Positions 8,845 to 17,469 of a stretch of DNA of 32,011 nt are shown piece by piece. How positions within the stretch are numbered: position 1 is the first letter of the stretch; every line of letters begins with the position of its first letter. This stretch comes from Bacillota bacterium (lineage in GTDB: Bacteria; Bacillota; Bacilli; Bu12): NCBI GenBank assembly GCA_014896485.1, contig JADBKH010000024.1, positions 1 to 32,011 on the forward strand. Direction: 5' to 3'. A program made the position numbers and the translations under genes. A model generated the notes under the pieces. That model was not told where the DNA came from, did not search any database, and saw nothing but the letters and a program-made list of their open reading frames with translations.

Positions 8845-10356
8845 TCAGGACGCAAGGTGCATTGCCAAGTGGACAAAAGTCGCCACCGGTGTACCCGTCG
8901 CTCCGAAAGCCTGATAGGGCGTTTCAAAATCCAGAAAAGCGGGACCAGCGATATCGATATGCGCCCAGGGACGCCCCTCTTCGATAAACCGCCCCAAGAA
9001 CATGCCGGCGACAATCGTACCGGCCCCGCCTTGGTTGGCTACATTGCAGATATCAGCCACATGAGACCGGATTAACGCATCGTATTCCTCGTCGCTCGGC
9101 AACGGCCACATCTTCTCCCCTGCCTCGTCTGCGGCCTGCAGCACCATGTGCATAAAAGCCTGATCAAAGCCCATCACGGCGCTGCGATGGTACCCGAGGG
9201 CGACCACCTGCGCACCTGTCAGTGTCGCGACATCGACCACATGCGTCGCCTTCAGCTCCCGCTGGGCATAGGTCAGTGCATCACAGAGGATCAGTCGCCC
9301 TTCGGCATCGGTGTTGTCCACTTCTACCGTCTGCCCGCTCATCGTCCGCTGTACGTCGCCAGGATGCTGCGCCGTGCCGCTCGGCATATTCTCTACAGCA
9401 GGTACAACAGCGACTACATTGATGGGCAGATGCAACTGCGCAATGGCCAGCAATGCCGCTATACAGGCTGCACCACCAGCCATATCGTCTTTCATTTCAC
9501 TCATTCCCTTGGCCTGTTTGAGGGAGATACCTCCTGAATCAAAGCAGACACCCTTTCCCACCAAGGCCAGACGCTGCGCATGCTGGGGTGCACCATCATA
9601 GCGCAACACAATCAACTTCGGCTCTTGAACGCTGCCTGAAGCGACACCCAGCAGGGCCCCCATGCCCAGCTGCTGCATCGCTTCTCGACCCAAAACCTCT
9701 GCCTGCACTTCCGGAACGGCCTTCGCCTGCTCAAGCGCCGCATCTGCCATCTGTTGGGGAGTATTGTGATTGGCAGGGCGGTTGGTCAACGTTCGCGCGA
9801 AACAGACGGCCTGTCCAAGGATATCCCCTTCTGCCAACCCTTTCTCAAAATCCGCCCGTTCTTCTCCATTTTCCAGGATAAAGAAAATCTCCTGAACCGA
9901 TCCCTCTTCGCGGTGGCTCTTCAGCTCGTCGTAACGATAGGTTCCTTCCCAGGCACCCAGCGCCGCCAGTTGTCCTGCATCTTTGGCGTTGATCCCAAAA
10001 GAAGGAAGATCTTCTGGCAAACAGACAGCCACCTTCTCAGCCCTTACCTGTTGTGCACGACGTAATCCTGTTGCCACACCGCGGTGCAGGCGTTGTCGGT
10101 CAAAGCGCTCTCTTTTGCCCAAGCCCACCAAAAAGACGTGCGCCCACTGCTGCTTTCCCATTGGGGTAAGCGCCAAAACGGTGTAACATTCGGCCTTAAA
10201 CGACTGCCGCGAAACAGCAGCCATCAACCCCCCGTCCAGATATGCATTCACTTGCCGAGCCAGGCTGCTCCATTCGCCTTCTCCTTCAAAGGAAAAGAGA
10301 ACCACAGCGTCGGCAGCAAGTTCAGCAATCGGTCCAGCGCCCACTTGCAGCTGCAT
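8845..10356 (-). CDS. pepA: Leucyl (cytosol) aminopeptidase, M17
   Basis: A 503-residue M17 aminopeptidase of normal family length. The C-terminal catalytic domain has VGKGVCFDSGGISLK (about residue 263), MKDDMAGGA and the family signature NTDAEGRL (about 346), which carry the two-metal site and catalytic Lys/Arg. It removes N-terminal residues from peptides in the cytoplasm; in some bacteria PepA also binds DNA. The frame is open to 10422, but the ATG at 10356 is preceded by GGGGAGGAAGGA and gives the usual N-terminus (MQLQVGAG). It follows the small coiled-coil gene by 74 bases and precedes the LCP gene by 22. Confidence 0.95.
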   Translation of the reverse strand: MQLQVGAGPIAELAADAVVLFSFEGEGEWSSLARQVNAYLDGGLMAAVSRQSFKAECYTVLALTPMGKQQWAHVFLVGLGKRERFDRQRLHRGVATGLRRAQQVRAEKVAVCLPEDLPSFGINAKDAGQLAALGAWEGTYRYDELKSHREEGSVQEIFFILENGEERADFEKGLAEGDILGQAVCFARTLTNRPANHNTPQQMADAALEQAKAVPEVQAEVLGREAMQQLGMGALLGVASGSVQEPKLIVLRYDGAPQHAQRLALVGKGVCFDSGGISLKQAKGMSEMKDDMAGGAACIAALLAIAQLHLPINVVAVVPAVENMPSGTAQHPGDVQRTMSGQTVEVDNTDAEGRLILCDALTYAQRELKATHVVDVATLTGAQVVALGYHRSAVMGFDQAFMHMVLQAADEAGEKMWPLPSDEEYDALIRSHVADICNVANQGGAGTIVAGMFLGRFIEEGRPWAHIDIAGPAFLDFETPYQAFGATGTPVATFVHLAMHLAS

Positions 10357-10430
10357 GTCCTTCCTCCCCGCATCGATCCATTTGTCGTGCTGATGATACC
10401 GTTGCGACAGCGGAGCGATCAACCGACCAG

Positions 10431-10616
10431 TCAGCGAGAATCGTCGGAGTTGCCCAAACCAGCATTGAACGTCAACACTGCAGCCAGCCTCTCCGCCTGT
10501 TGTGCTGCCTCTTTCAGCGCTTGCGCTTGTTGTAAAGCCGCCGCATCCGCAAGCTGCCGCAAACGATCCGCTATTTCCTGCAACACTTGGGCAGTCTGCT
10601 GCAACGGTGCCTGCAT
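10431..10616 (-). CDS. Small coiled-coil protein, unknown function
   Basis: A 61-residue, Gln/Ala/Leu-rich protein with regular hydrophobic spacing (VLQEIADRLRQLADAAALQQ), predicted as one long helix forming a coiled coil. The ATG at 10616 is preceded by GAGAGAGGGAG. It is the first gene of the apparent operon with pepA. No family recognised. The composition is low-complexity, so coding status is probable rather than certain. Confidence 0.5.
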   Translation of the reverse strand: MQAPLQQTAQVLQEIADRLRQLADAAALQQAQALKEAAQQAERLAAVLTFNAGLGNSDDSR

Positions 10617-10627
10617 GGTTCTCCCTC

Positions 10628-10649
10628 TCTCTGTCACGTCTCTGTCACG
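10628..10649. repeat. Two tandem copies of an 11-base repeat
   Basis: TCTCTGTCACG occurs twice without a gap (10628-10638 and 10639-10649), just upstream of the ATG of the coiled-coil protein (minus strand reads CGTGACAGAGA twice). It could be a regulator site or a slippage-prone repeat in the 5' leader. Confidence 0.7.
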
Positions 10650-10720
10650 ATTTTCGAGTTGAAACCGCTTCCCTTCTTCGAAGTGTTTGCTCCCTGGTTC
10701 TGCCCTATCCTCCCCTTCAT

Positions 10721-10746
10721 TGCCAGATCGTTCGCTCTGTCTGGCA
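10721..10746. promoter_or_regulatory. Inverted repeat in the ppa promoter (candidate operator)
   Basis: TGCCAGA (10721-10727) and TCTGGCA (10740-10746) are perfect inverted arms with a 12-base spacer, ending 6 bases before the -10 box and covering the -35 region. Its position suits a regulator that blocks or replaces -35 contacts; no regulator is identified. Confidence 0.4.
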
Positions 10747-10749
10747 GGA

Positions 10750-10758
10750 TGGTATAAT
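10750..10758 (+). promoter_or_regulatory. Extended -10 promoter of ppa
   Basis: TGGTATAAT is a perfect extended -10 (TGn plus consensus TATAAT at 10753-10758), about 40 bases before the ppa ATG. No good -35 is present at 16-18 bases, consistent with an extended -10 promoter. Confidence 0.75.
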
Positions 10759-10798
10759 CACTTCATCGTATTTTTGGGTGAAAGGAGCGGGTAAACCG

Positions 10799-11290
10799 AT
10801 GGCGGATGAACTGGTCGTCGATGTCTTCGTCGAAATTCCCAAGGGAAGTCAAAACAAATACGAGTTCGATGAGGAAACCAAACAATGGAAGCTCGATCGT
10901 GTGCTCTATTCTCCGGTTTTCTATCCGACGGATTATGGCCATATCCCCGAGACATTGGGTGGTGATGGCGATCCTTTGGACGTGCTTGTCCTGGTCACCA
11001 ATCCAACTTTTCCGGGCTGTGTGATCCAAACGCGTATTGTCGGTATGCTGATCATGCGGGATGAAAAGGGGCAGGATGAAAAACTGCTCGGCGTTCCCGT
11101 CAAAGATCCCCGCTTCGACGAGATTCGCACCATCGAGGATGTCCCGGCGCATCTCAAAAAAGAGATCGCCCATTTCTTTGAAGTTTATAAGGCCCTAGAG
11201 CCAGGCAAAGAAAGCCATGTGGGTGACTGGAAAGACGTCAGCGCTGCTGCCGCCGTACTCGAAGAAGCACGCCGCAACTATCGCGGTTAA
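10799..11290 (+). CDS. ppa: Inorganic pyrophosphatase (family I)
   Basis: A 163-residue soluble pyrophosphatase that hydrolyses PPi to two phosphates in the cytoplasm, pulling biosynthetic reactions forward. Signature residues: EIPKGSQNKYE, FYPTDYGHIPETLGGDGDP and the metal-binding DGDPLDVLV, then KDPRF and the C-terminal GDWKDVSAA. The length is that of the prokaryotic family I enzyme; many Bacilli use family II instead. The ATG at 10799 lies about 12 bases after AAAGGAG. The frame is open far upstream, but the residues before the ATG are not protein-like. Monocistronic, with its own promoter and terminator. Confidence 0.95.
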   Translation: MADELVVDVFVEIPKGSQNKYEFDEETKQWKLDRVLYSPVFYPTDYGHIPETLGGDGDPLDVLVLVTNPTFPGCVIQTRIVGMLIMRDEKGQDEKLLGVPVKDPRFDEIRTIEDVPAHLKKEIAHFFEVYKALEPGKESHVGDWKDVSAAAAVLEEARRNYRG

Positions 11291-11316
11291 AGTGCCTTCC
11301 TGCAGGGTACATATCC

Positions 11317-11344
11317 AAAAAGCACGCCTGCTCGGCGTGCTTTT
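11317..11344. terminator. Bidirectional intrinsic terminator between ppa and the membrane-protein gene
   Basis: An 11-base-pair stem (AAAAGCACGCC paired with GGCGTGCTTTT) with a 5-base loop. The A-run on one side and T-run on the other let it work on both strands, ending ppa and the convergent minus-strand gene. Confidence 0.85.
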
Positions 11345-11365
11345 AAAGTGGCCGAAGAAAAGCGC

Positions 11366-11710
11366 TTACCTGGGATTTTGCGAATCGGCCGCCTCTCCCT
11401 TTTCTTCCCCTGGTGTACGGTTGCGTGACGGCGGGGGTCCACTCATCCGAAATCCTGCATGCATCAACGCCCTTACTGCCGCACCCCCGCCCCACGCCGC
11501 TACAACGCCAAGGGCGAACATCACCCAATTGCCCACCGCCAACTCCCCGAGCGGCTGCGTCTGAAAAAGGACCAAATAGACGAGGAGTCCAACGCCATAG
11601 AGGACCAATCCCGGCCAAATCCGTCGGGTGAGCATCGCAATTAAGAAAGTCACTGCAAAGACGAGAAACATCACGATGATCACCGTCAAGATGAGCATCA
11701 AGACGACCAC
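11366..11710 (-). CDS. Small integral membrane protein, unknown function
   Basis: A 114-residue protein with three predicted membrane segments: about residues 1-25 (LMLILTVIIVMFLVFAVTFL), 30-50 (PGLVLYGVGLLVYLVLF) and 58-82, followed by a hydrophilic tail rich in Pro, Arg and Glu. The GTG at 11710 was chosen because AAAGGAGG lies 6 bases upstream; the frame is open to 11743 but its upstream Met would put the ribosome site inside the gene. It follows ald by 41 bases on the same strand. No family recognised. Confidence 0.65.
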   Translation of the reverse strand: MVVLMLILTVIIVMFLVFAVTFLIAMLTRRIWPGLVLYGVGLLVYLVLFQTQPLGELAVGNWVMFALGVVAAWGGGAAVRALMHAGFRMSGPPPSRNRTPGEEKGEAADSQNPR

Positions 11711-11751
11711 GGCATGCCTCCTTTCCTCGATACGGGGGTGCAATGGCCAAT

Positions 11752-12870
11752 CTAGTCAAGCAGGTCAGTTAAGGGCACTGCGGTCATCTGGTGCGCTTCC
11801 GCAACTGCAGGATGGCAGAGCTGCCCCTGGTAGACGTTGACACCACCCGCCAAGGAAGGATCACGTCGCACTGCTTCACGCAAGCCAAGATCAGCGATCT
11901 CCTGCACGTAGGCCAACGTGGAATTGGTCAAAGCCCAGGTCGAAGTGCGAGGGACGGCTCCGGGCATGTTGGCCACTGCATAATGGAGAATGCCATAGCG
12001 CTCATAGACCGGATTTTCATGGGTGGTCGTATGATCGATTGTCGCGATCGATCCCCCTTGATCGACGGCCACATCGACAATCACCGAACCTGGCGTCATC
12101 TGAGAGACCATCTGCTCCGAAACCACCTGCGGCGCACGCGCACCGGGAATCAGCACCGCTCCGATGAGCAAATCGGCTTTTGCCACAGCAGAAGCAACCG
12201 TGTAGTCATTGGAAGCCAACGTGTCGATCTGATGGCCGAACAGCTCGTCGAGGTAACGCAGGCGCAACGGGTTCTTTTCAACGACGGTCACATGTGCACC
12301 CATTCCCGTCGCGATCCGAGCAGCATTGAGCCCGACGTTTCCACCCCCGATAATGACCACCTGTGCCGAAGGGACCCCCGGTGCGCCACCGACGAGAATT
12401 CCTTTGCCGCCTTCCGTCGCTTCCAAAAAGCGTACACCTTCCTGTACCGAGAGACGGCCAGCAATCTCAGACATTGGCACCAACAGGGGCAACGTGCCGT
12501 CTGGAAGTTGGATGGTCTCATACCCCAGCGCCGTCACCTTGGCAGAGATCAGCGCTGTGGTCAGCGCACGATTGGCTGCAAGGTGGAGGTAGGTAAACAG
12601 CAGCAGGCCTTCTCGCAAATAGGGATACTCCTGGGGCAAAGGTTCTTTGACCTTGACCACCATCTCGCTGTTCCTCCAGACGGTCGCTGCGTCACCGACG
12701 ATTCGTGCACCCGCCTCGGCATATTCAGCGTCGGTAAAGCCGCTGCCCACACCTGCCCCCGCTTCGATGAGGACTTCGTGGCCATGAGCGATCAACGCTG
12801 CACTTCCCCCGGGGGTGAGTGCTACCCTGGCCTCCTGTTCCTTGATCTCTTTCGGCACCCCGATATGCAT
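11752..12870 (-). CDS. ald: Alanine dehydrogenase
   Basis: A 372-residue NAD-dependent alanine dehydrogenase (L-alanine to pyruvate and ammonia, reversible). Evidence: MHIGVPKEIKEQEARVALTP, HGHEVLIEAGAG and KVKEPLPQEY at the N-terminus, the NAD-binding Rossmann motif VVIIGGGNVGLNAA, VDVAVDQGG and PVYERYGILHYAVANMPGAV. Length and N-terminus match the family. AAAGGAG lies about 10 bases before the ATG. It is divergent from the fetA-like gene, with about 128 bases between the starts. Confidence 0.96.
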   Translation of the reverse strand: MHIGVPKEIKEQEARVALTPGGSAALIAHGHEVLIEAGAGVGSGFTDAEYAEAGARIVGDAATVWRNSEMVVKVKEPLPQEYPYLREGLLLFTYLHLAANRALTTALISAKVTALGYETIQLPDGTLPLLVPMSEIAGRLSVQEGVRFLEATEGGKGILVGGAPGVPSAQVVIIGGGNVGLNAARIATGMGAHVTVVEKNPLRLRYLDELFGHQIDTLASNDYTVASAVAKADLLIGAVLIPGARAPQVVSEQMVSQMTPGSVIVDVAVDQGGSIATIDHTTTHENPVYERYGILHYAVANMPGAVPRTSTWALTNSTLAYVQEIADLGLREAVRRDPSLAGGVNVYQGQLCHPAVAEAHQMTAVPLTDLLD

Positions 12871-12998
12871 CGCTTTTCGACTCCTTTATGCGAAAATACT
12901 CATCAGGACAATACCACCATCGAAGCGCTGCGCCTAGTCAATTCGCATCGGCAGAAAGACGAACAAGCGAGCGCGCACTGCAGGGCCGGAGGAAGATC

Positions 12999-13751
12999 AT
13001 GCACCTGTTGGAAGTCGAGCGTCTATCCTACCGCGTTGACTCAAAACGATTGCTCGAAGAAGTTTCCTTTACGTTGGAGGAAGATGAGATTCTGGCAGTC
13101 ATCGGGCCGTCCGGCGCCGGAAAGAGCACTTTGCTCCGTCAACTCAACCGACTGGCAGACCCCAGTGAAGGAAACCGCTTTTTCCGAGGAAAGCCTTACG
13201 AAGCATGGCCCATCCGCGAGCTGCGCAGGCGAATTGCCTTGGCTGCCCAACAGGGCTCGCTTTTTCCTGGAAGCGTTGCGGACAATGTCTGCGCAGGGCC
13301 ACAGCTTCGTGGCCAACCTTGTGACGCTGCCGCCTTGTTACAAGCCTGCGACTTACCCGCAGACTTTGCCTCACGCGATGTGGCCGATCTCTCTGGAGGG
13401 GAGCGACAACGGGTGGTGCTGGCTCGCACGTTGGCCAACGACCCTGATGTGCTCCTGTTGGACGAGCCCACCGGCGCTTTGGATCCTGGCGCCCGAGGAC
13501 AGATCGGCGATCTGATTGCCTCGCTGGCCCGGCAGCGACATTGCGGCGTAATCTGGGTCACGCATCTGCTCGAAGAAGCTGAACGGTATGCCGACCGTGT
13601 TCTTCTGCTCGTCCATGGCCGTGTGGTCGCGCAGGGCAGCGCCGCAACGGTACTGCCCCAGGCTGCCCAATACTTCCCGTCTACTTCGGTCCACCCTGCC
13701 AACGACGCTCCTGCAGGAAAACCGCTCAAGGAGGTCGACGCTTCCTCATGA
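12999..13751 (+). CDS. FetA/YbbL-like ABC transporter ATP-binding protein
   Basis: A 250-residue ATPase with Walker A GPSGAGKST, Q-loop AAQQGSLF, signature LSGGERQRV, Walker B VLLLDEPTGALD and H-loop WVTHLLEEAER. Together with the UPF0014 permease it forms a transporter of the FetAB/YbbLM (plant STAR1/STAR2) type; E. coli FetAB is implicated in iron export and oxidative-stress resistance. The ATG at 12999 has GGAGGAAG just upstream; the longer frame from 12888 is not protein-like. The gene overlaps the permease by ATGA (13748-13751). Confidence 0.88.
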   Translation: MHLLEVERLSYRVDSKRLLEEVSFTLEEDEILAVIGPSGAGKSTLLRQLNRLADPSEGNRFFRGKPYEAWPIRELRRRIALAAQQGSLFPGSVADNVCAGPQLRGQPCDAAALLQACDLPADFASRDVADLSGGERQRVVLARTLANDPDVLLLDEPTGALDPGARGQIGDLIASLARQRHCGVIWVTHLLEEAERYADRVLLLVHGRVVAQGSAATVLPQAAQYFPSTSVHPANDAPAGKPLKEVDASS

Positions 13752-14548
13752 GTGCCTTTCTCTCGAACCTTTTCGGATCGGTGCATTGGAGTCTTTCCCC
13801 GCTGCAACTTTTGGCTTTGCTGAGTCTGCCGACCCTCAGTGTCCTGCTTTCGCTCTGGCGAAGCCTGCATGTGGAACGCGACTTGATAGAAGGGACCATC
13901 CGCACTTTTCTCCAACTCTTCATCGTTGGGCTTGTCCTTCATTTTGTCTTCAACGCCAACCGTTGGTGGTGGACAGCGCTCGTCTTGGCCGCCATGGTAA
14001 TCATCGCCAGTCAAAATGCCGCCAGACGAGGAAAAGGGTTTACGCATCTCTTTCGCAGCACGACGATCGCCATCGCCTGTGGCACAGCCGTGACCGTTGC
14101 GTTACTGCTGGGATTGCACATCATCTCTGGACAGCCACGCTATCTGATCCCCGTAGGCGGAATGATCGTCGGCAATGCGATGGTGGCTTGCGGCTTGGTG
14201 CTCAACCGTTATCGCGAGGAACTTATCGATCACCGTGCGGAGATCGAAGCCTGGCTTTCCTTGGGTGCTCCCCCCCGCATCGCTGTACAGCGGGGCTTGG
14301 GAGCCTCGCTACGCAACGGCATGATTCCGACGATCGATCAGATGAAAACCGTTGGATTGGTCACCCTGCCGGGAATGATGACCGGTTCGATCTTGGCGGG
14401 AGCAGACCCTCTGGCAGCCGTTGAGTTACAAATCATGGTGATGCTCATGCTGACCACGGCAGTGATGGTGACGGCCTTGGTCTTGGGGGAACTCTTGCTG
14501 CACCTTTCTTTCAATGCGCAGGAACAGCTGCGCGTTCTGACTTCCTGA
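13748..14548 (+). CDS. FetB/YbbM-like (UPF0014) ABC transporter permease
   Basis: A 266-residue integral membrane protein with about seven hydrophobic segments. Family motifs: EGTIRTFLQLFIVGL, GGMIVGNAMVACGLVLNRY, MIPTIDQMKTVGLVTLPGMM and GSILAGADPLAAVELQI. It is the membrane partner of the overlapping ATPase. The closest characterised relative is FetB (iron export). A position directly before the haem operon fits a metal-homeostasis role; the substrate is inferred, not shown. Confidence 0.9.
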   Translation: MSAFLSNLFGSVHWSLSPLQLLALLSLPTLSVLLSLWRSLHVERDLIEGTIRTFLQLFIVGLVLHFVFNANRWWWTALVLAAMVIIASQNAARRGKGFTHLFRSTTIAIACGTAVTVALLLGLHIISGQPRYLIPVGGMIVGNAMVACGLVLNRYREELIDHRAEIEAWLSLGAPPRIAVQRGLGASLRNGMIPTIDQMKTVGLVTLPGMMTGSILAGADPLAAVELQIMVMLMLTTAVMVTALVLGELLLHLSFNAQEQLRVLTS

Positions 14549-14629
14549 GGAGGATACCGTAGGGTAACCGTCGGATCGCTTCGCTTTTTGCCAAGCGCTA
14601 CAATCAAAATTTGTGAGGTGAGATGTTTC

Positions 14630-15409
14630 ATGGCAGAAGCTCCAGAAACCATCGAAGGCTGGTGGGTCCTACATGACGTGCGGCGGGTCGACTGGGCACA
14701 GTGGCGGAGGTTGTCGCCTGCCCAGCGGGAAGCCATCATCGGTGAGGCACAGGCTTACTTTGCCCACAGCGATGCGATCAACGGCACAGGCGACGGCGCG
14801 TTTGCGCTCTATCAGGTGATCACACAGAAGGGCGATCTCGAAACGCTTCACTTTCGACCACAAGCAGGGATGCTCTTTGACATCCAGAACGAGATGGCCA
14901 AACTGCAGCTCAACGATTTCTTGCAACCGGCCTACGCCTACTTCTCTATCATCGAGTTGAGCCGCTACAACGACGTCTCAGACGATCCCTTACGCAATCC
15001 TGCCCTGGCTGCACGCTTGCATCACGAGATTCCCGCGACGGCCTACAATTGCTTTTATCCAATGAACAAACGCCGCGGAGAGCGGGTCAACTGGTACGAT
15101 ACGGATGTCGAAGAACGCCGGGCCCTCATGCGTGGCCATGGGATGATCGGACGCAAGTATGCCGACCGTGTCACCCAGATCGTCACGGGATCCCAGGGAC
15201 TGGATGATTGGGAGTGGGGGGTTACACTCTTTGCCGACGATCCGCTTTACTTCAAAAAGCTGATCTATGAGATGCGTTTTGATCCCGCCAGTTCGCGCTA
15301 TGCCGAATTCGGCCCTTTTTACATCGGTCGACGGATGCGCGTACAACAACTGGCCACTTTTTTGGCACTGCCGCGAAACCAAGACGGGCCCCAGGCACAG
15401 GGGCTGTGA
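14630..15409 (+). CDS. hemQ: Coproheme decarboxylase HemQ (chlorite-dismutase-like)
   Basis: A 259-residue protein of the chlorite dismutase fold. HemQ/ChdC converts Fe-coproporphyrin III to haem b by two peroxide-dependent decarboxylations, the last step of the coproporphyrin-dependent pathway of Firmicutes and Actinobacteria. Visible: YPMNKRRGERVNWY with the catalytic Tyr, the proximal haem His in LMRGHGMIGRKYADR, and DDWEWGVTLFADDPLYFKK and MRFDPASSRYAEFGPFYIG. The residues after NWY (DTDVEERR) differ from the MLP-containing segment I expect in Bacillus/Listeria enzymes. The ATG at 14630 has GAGGTGA upstream; the frame is open to 14588. hemE starts 13 bases downstream. Confidence 0.94.
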   Translation: MAEAPETIEGWWVLHDVRRVDWAQWRRLSPAQREAIIGEAQAYFAHSDAINGTGDGAFALYQVITQKGDLETLHFRPQAGMLFDIQNEMAKLQLNDFLQPAYAYFSIIELSRYNDVSDDPLRNPALAARLHHEIPATAYNCFYPMNKRRGERVNWYDTDVEERRALMRGHGMIGRKYADRVTQIVTGSQGLDDWEWGVTLFADDPLYFKKLIYEMRFDPASSRYAEFGPFYIGRRMRVQQLATFLALPRNQDGPQAQGL

Positions 15410-15422
15410 GGACACTCAAACG

Positions 15423-16487
15423 ATGAGACCAGCGGAACGTTTTCTTGCGGCCTGCCGCAATCAACCCGTCGATTGCACGCCAATTTGGATGATGCGCCAG
15501 GCAGGCCGCTACCTACCCGAATACCGTAGCCTGCAAGAGCGGTACGATTTCCTGACCCTAGCCAAAACACCAGAGTTGGCAGCAACGATCACCTTGCAGC
15601 CCCTCCGGCGCTTCGATGTCGATGCTGCCATCCTCTTTGCGGATATCCTGTTGCCTCTAGAGGCGGTCGGGTTTGATTTGCGCTTTGTTCCACAGGTCGG
15701 TCCCGTCATCGATCATCCCATTACCCGGGCCGAAGAGGTAGCCCGGGTACAGATTGCTGATCCACAGGATCAGCTCGGCTTTGTGCTGGAAACGCTTCGC
15801 TTGCTCCAGCAAGAACTGCACGGCAAGCAGGCGTTGATCGGTTTTGCCGGAGCACCTTTCACGCTGGCCAGTTACGCCATTGAGGGGCGCAGCAGCAAGG
15901 ACTACCGCAAGACCAAGTGCTTGATGTGGGAAGCGCCCCAAGCTTGGCATCAGCTGATGGAAAAGCTCGCCGAAACGACCCTCCGCTATCTGCGCGCACA
16001 AGTGGCAGCAGGGGCGCAGGCAGTGCAACTCTTTGACTCCTGGGTAGGTGCGCTCTCCCCTCTCGACTACACCACCTACGTCTTGCCGCATTCCCGAACG
16101 ATCCTCGACGGTTTGAAGGAAACCGGAGTACCCGTCATCCACTTTGCCGTCGGTGCCAGTGGCATGATCGAAAGGCTCGCAGCTGCAGGGGGTGATGTGA
16201 TCGGACTTGACTGGCGGATCGATATTGGTGAAGCGCGCCAACGCTTGGGAAGAGATCACCCGGTCCAAGGCAATCTCGATCCAATGACGCTCCTTGCACC
16301 CCAGCAGGTCATCGCGCAGCGCTGTAACCAGATCCTGCAAGCTGCTGGACCGCTCGGCCATGTGATGAACCTGGGACACGGCATTTTACCCGATACTCCG
16401 GTAGAAAATGTCGCCTTTCTGGTCAACACCGTCCATACGCTGAGCCGAGAAGTTCCTGCAGGATCGTCCACATCCACGCAAGGCTAA
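15423..16487 (+). CDS. hemE: Uroporphyrinogen decarboxylase
   Basis: A 354-residue cytoplasmic enzyme that decarboxylates the four acetate side chains of uroporphyrinogen III to give coproporphyrinogen III. The two family signatures are present: PIWMMRQAGRYLPEYR near residue 20 and GFAGAPFTLASYAIEG near 140. FADILLPLEAVGF and LFDSWVGALSP also match. The ATG at 15423 gives the family N-terminus; the open frame starting at 15267 overlaps hemQ and is not real there. Second gene of the haem operon. Confidence 0.96.
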   Translation: MRPAERFLAACRNQPVDCTPIWMMRQAGRYLPEYRSLQERYDFLTLAKTPELAATITLQPLRRFDVDAAILFADILLPLEAVGFDLRFVPQVGPVIDHPITRAEEVARVQIADPQDQLGFVLETLRLLQQELHGKQALIGFAGAPFTLASYAIEGRSSKDYRKTKCLMWEAPQAWHQLMEKLAETTLRYLRAQVAAGAQAVQLFDSWVGALSPLDYTTYVLPHSRTILDGLKETGVPVIHFAVGASGMIERLAAAGGDVIGLDWRIDIGEARQRLGRDHPVQGNLDPMTLLAPQQVIAQRCNQILQAAGPLGHVMNLGHGILPDTPVENVAFLVNTVHTLSREVPAGSSTSTQG

Positions 16488-16518
16488 AAGAGAAGAACGA
16501 GATGGGAAGGAGGAAGAG

Positions 16519-17469
16519 ATGACCGACACAGAAAGACAGTGGGGGATCTTGCTGTTGAGCTTTGGAGGTCCGGCACGTCTAGAAGAGATCCCTGCTTTCC
16601 TGCGTAATCTGATGAAGCGGGAACCACCGGCACAAGTGGAAGCCGAAGTGACGGAACGTTATCGGCAATTGGGCGGTGGTTCCCCCCTTCCTGAAACGAC
16701 GCGTCGGCAAGGAGCACTGCTGCAGCAGGCTTTGTCCCGACGCGGCCATCGGTGGCCAACAGGTGTAGGCATGGCGTACGCACAGCCCTCCATTGAAGAA
16801 GCGGTTCTTGAGATGGCGGATCGAGGCGTAACCGACTTGGTCTTGCTCAGCCTCGCACCCTACCGTTCGACAGTTTCCACCGATGAGTACGAAGCAGCTG
16901 CCCTGGCAGCCATTGCTGCCCAAGCGTCACAAATGCGCGGACATTTAGCCGGGGATTGGTTTGCCCATCCGCGTTACATAGAAGCACTCTGCGAGCGTAT
17001 CCAAGCGTCTTTTGCCGATTTGCCGCCTCAGGGCCGCGATGATGTTCCCATCCTCTTTACTGCACATAGCCTCCCCTTGCGCATGATCGAAGCTGGAGAT
17101 CCCTACGTGCATCAGATAGAAACCACCATCCGTGCGATCGATGCCCGCATTGGTCCGCTCAACTGGCGTCTCGCGTTTCAAAGCCGCAGCTTGGCGGCGA
17201 ATGAACCTTGGCTCTCTCCTTCAGCCGAGTCCGTCATCGAAGAGGTGCGTGCCCAAGGACACACCGCCCTGCTCGTCGATCCCATCGGCTTTGTCAGCGA
17301 TCATTTGGAGACCCTGCATGACAACGATATCGAGCAACGCGAAAAGGCTCATCAGCTGGGGTTGGACTTTCACCGGGTCGCTTGCCTCAACGACAGTCCA
17401 CGGTTTATCGAAGCCTTGGTTGAGATCGTCGAAGGGGTCGTAGAAAGGGTGGAAAACAGCGATGGATGA
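16519..17469 (+). CDS. hemH: Coproporphyrin III ferrochelatase (HemH/CpfC)
   Basis: A 316-residue ferrochelatase. In organisms with HemQ it inserts Fe2+ into coproporphyrin III rather than protoporphyrin IX. Visible: LLLSFGGPARLEEIPAFL at the N-terminus, YRQLGGGSPLPETT, LSLAPYRSTVSTDEY, the metal-site His in LFTAHSLPLRM, and the conserved Glu in PIGFVSDHLETLHDND. GGAAGGAGGAAG lies just before the ATG. The gene overlaps hemY by 8 bases (17462-17469). Confidence 0.95.
   Translation: MTDTERQWGILLLSFGGPARLEEIPAFLRNLMKREPPAQVEAEVTERYRQLGGGSPLPETTRRQGALLQQALSRRGHRWPTGVGMAYAQPSIEEAVLEMADRGVTDLVLLSLAPYRSTVSTDEYEAAALAAIAAQASQMRGHLAGDWFAHPRYIEALCERIQASFADLPPQGRDDVPILFTAHSLPLRMIEAGDPYVHQIETTIRAIDARIGPLNWRLAFQSRSLAANEPWLSPSAESVIEEVRAQGHTALLVDPIGFVSDHLETLHDNDIEQREKAHQLGLDFHRVACLNDSPRFIEALVEIVEGVVERVENSDG

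Noticed and set aside
12871-12998. Promoters between ald and the fetA-like gene
   Set aside because: TTGACT occurs on the minus strand but the nearest TATTGT is 22 bases away; no pair of boxes with acceptable spacing was found.
11791-13515. A 574-codon open frame on the plus strand
   Set aside because: It lies antisense to ald and then out of frame over the fetA-like gene; both have clear motifs, and the frame's product has no recognisable domain and a His/Arg/Gln-rich composition typical of shadows.
13196-14047. A 283-codon minus-strand frame
   Set aside because: Antisense to the fetA/fetB-like pair; composition is Arg/Ser-rich with no domain.
14549-14629. TACAAT at 14599-14604 as the hem operon promoter
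   Set aside because: No -35 or TGn extension is present at normal spacing; read-through from the fetAB-like genes is equally likely.
15657-16379. A 240-codon minus-strand frame
   Set aside because: Entirely antisense to hemE, which has both family signatures.
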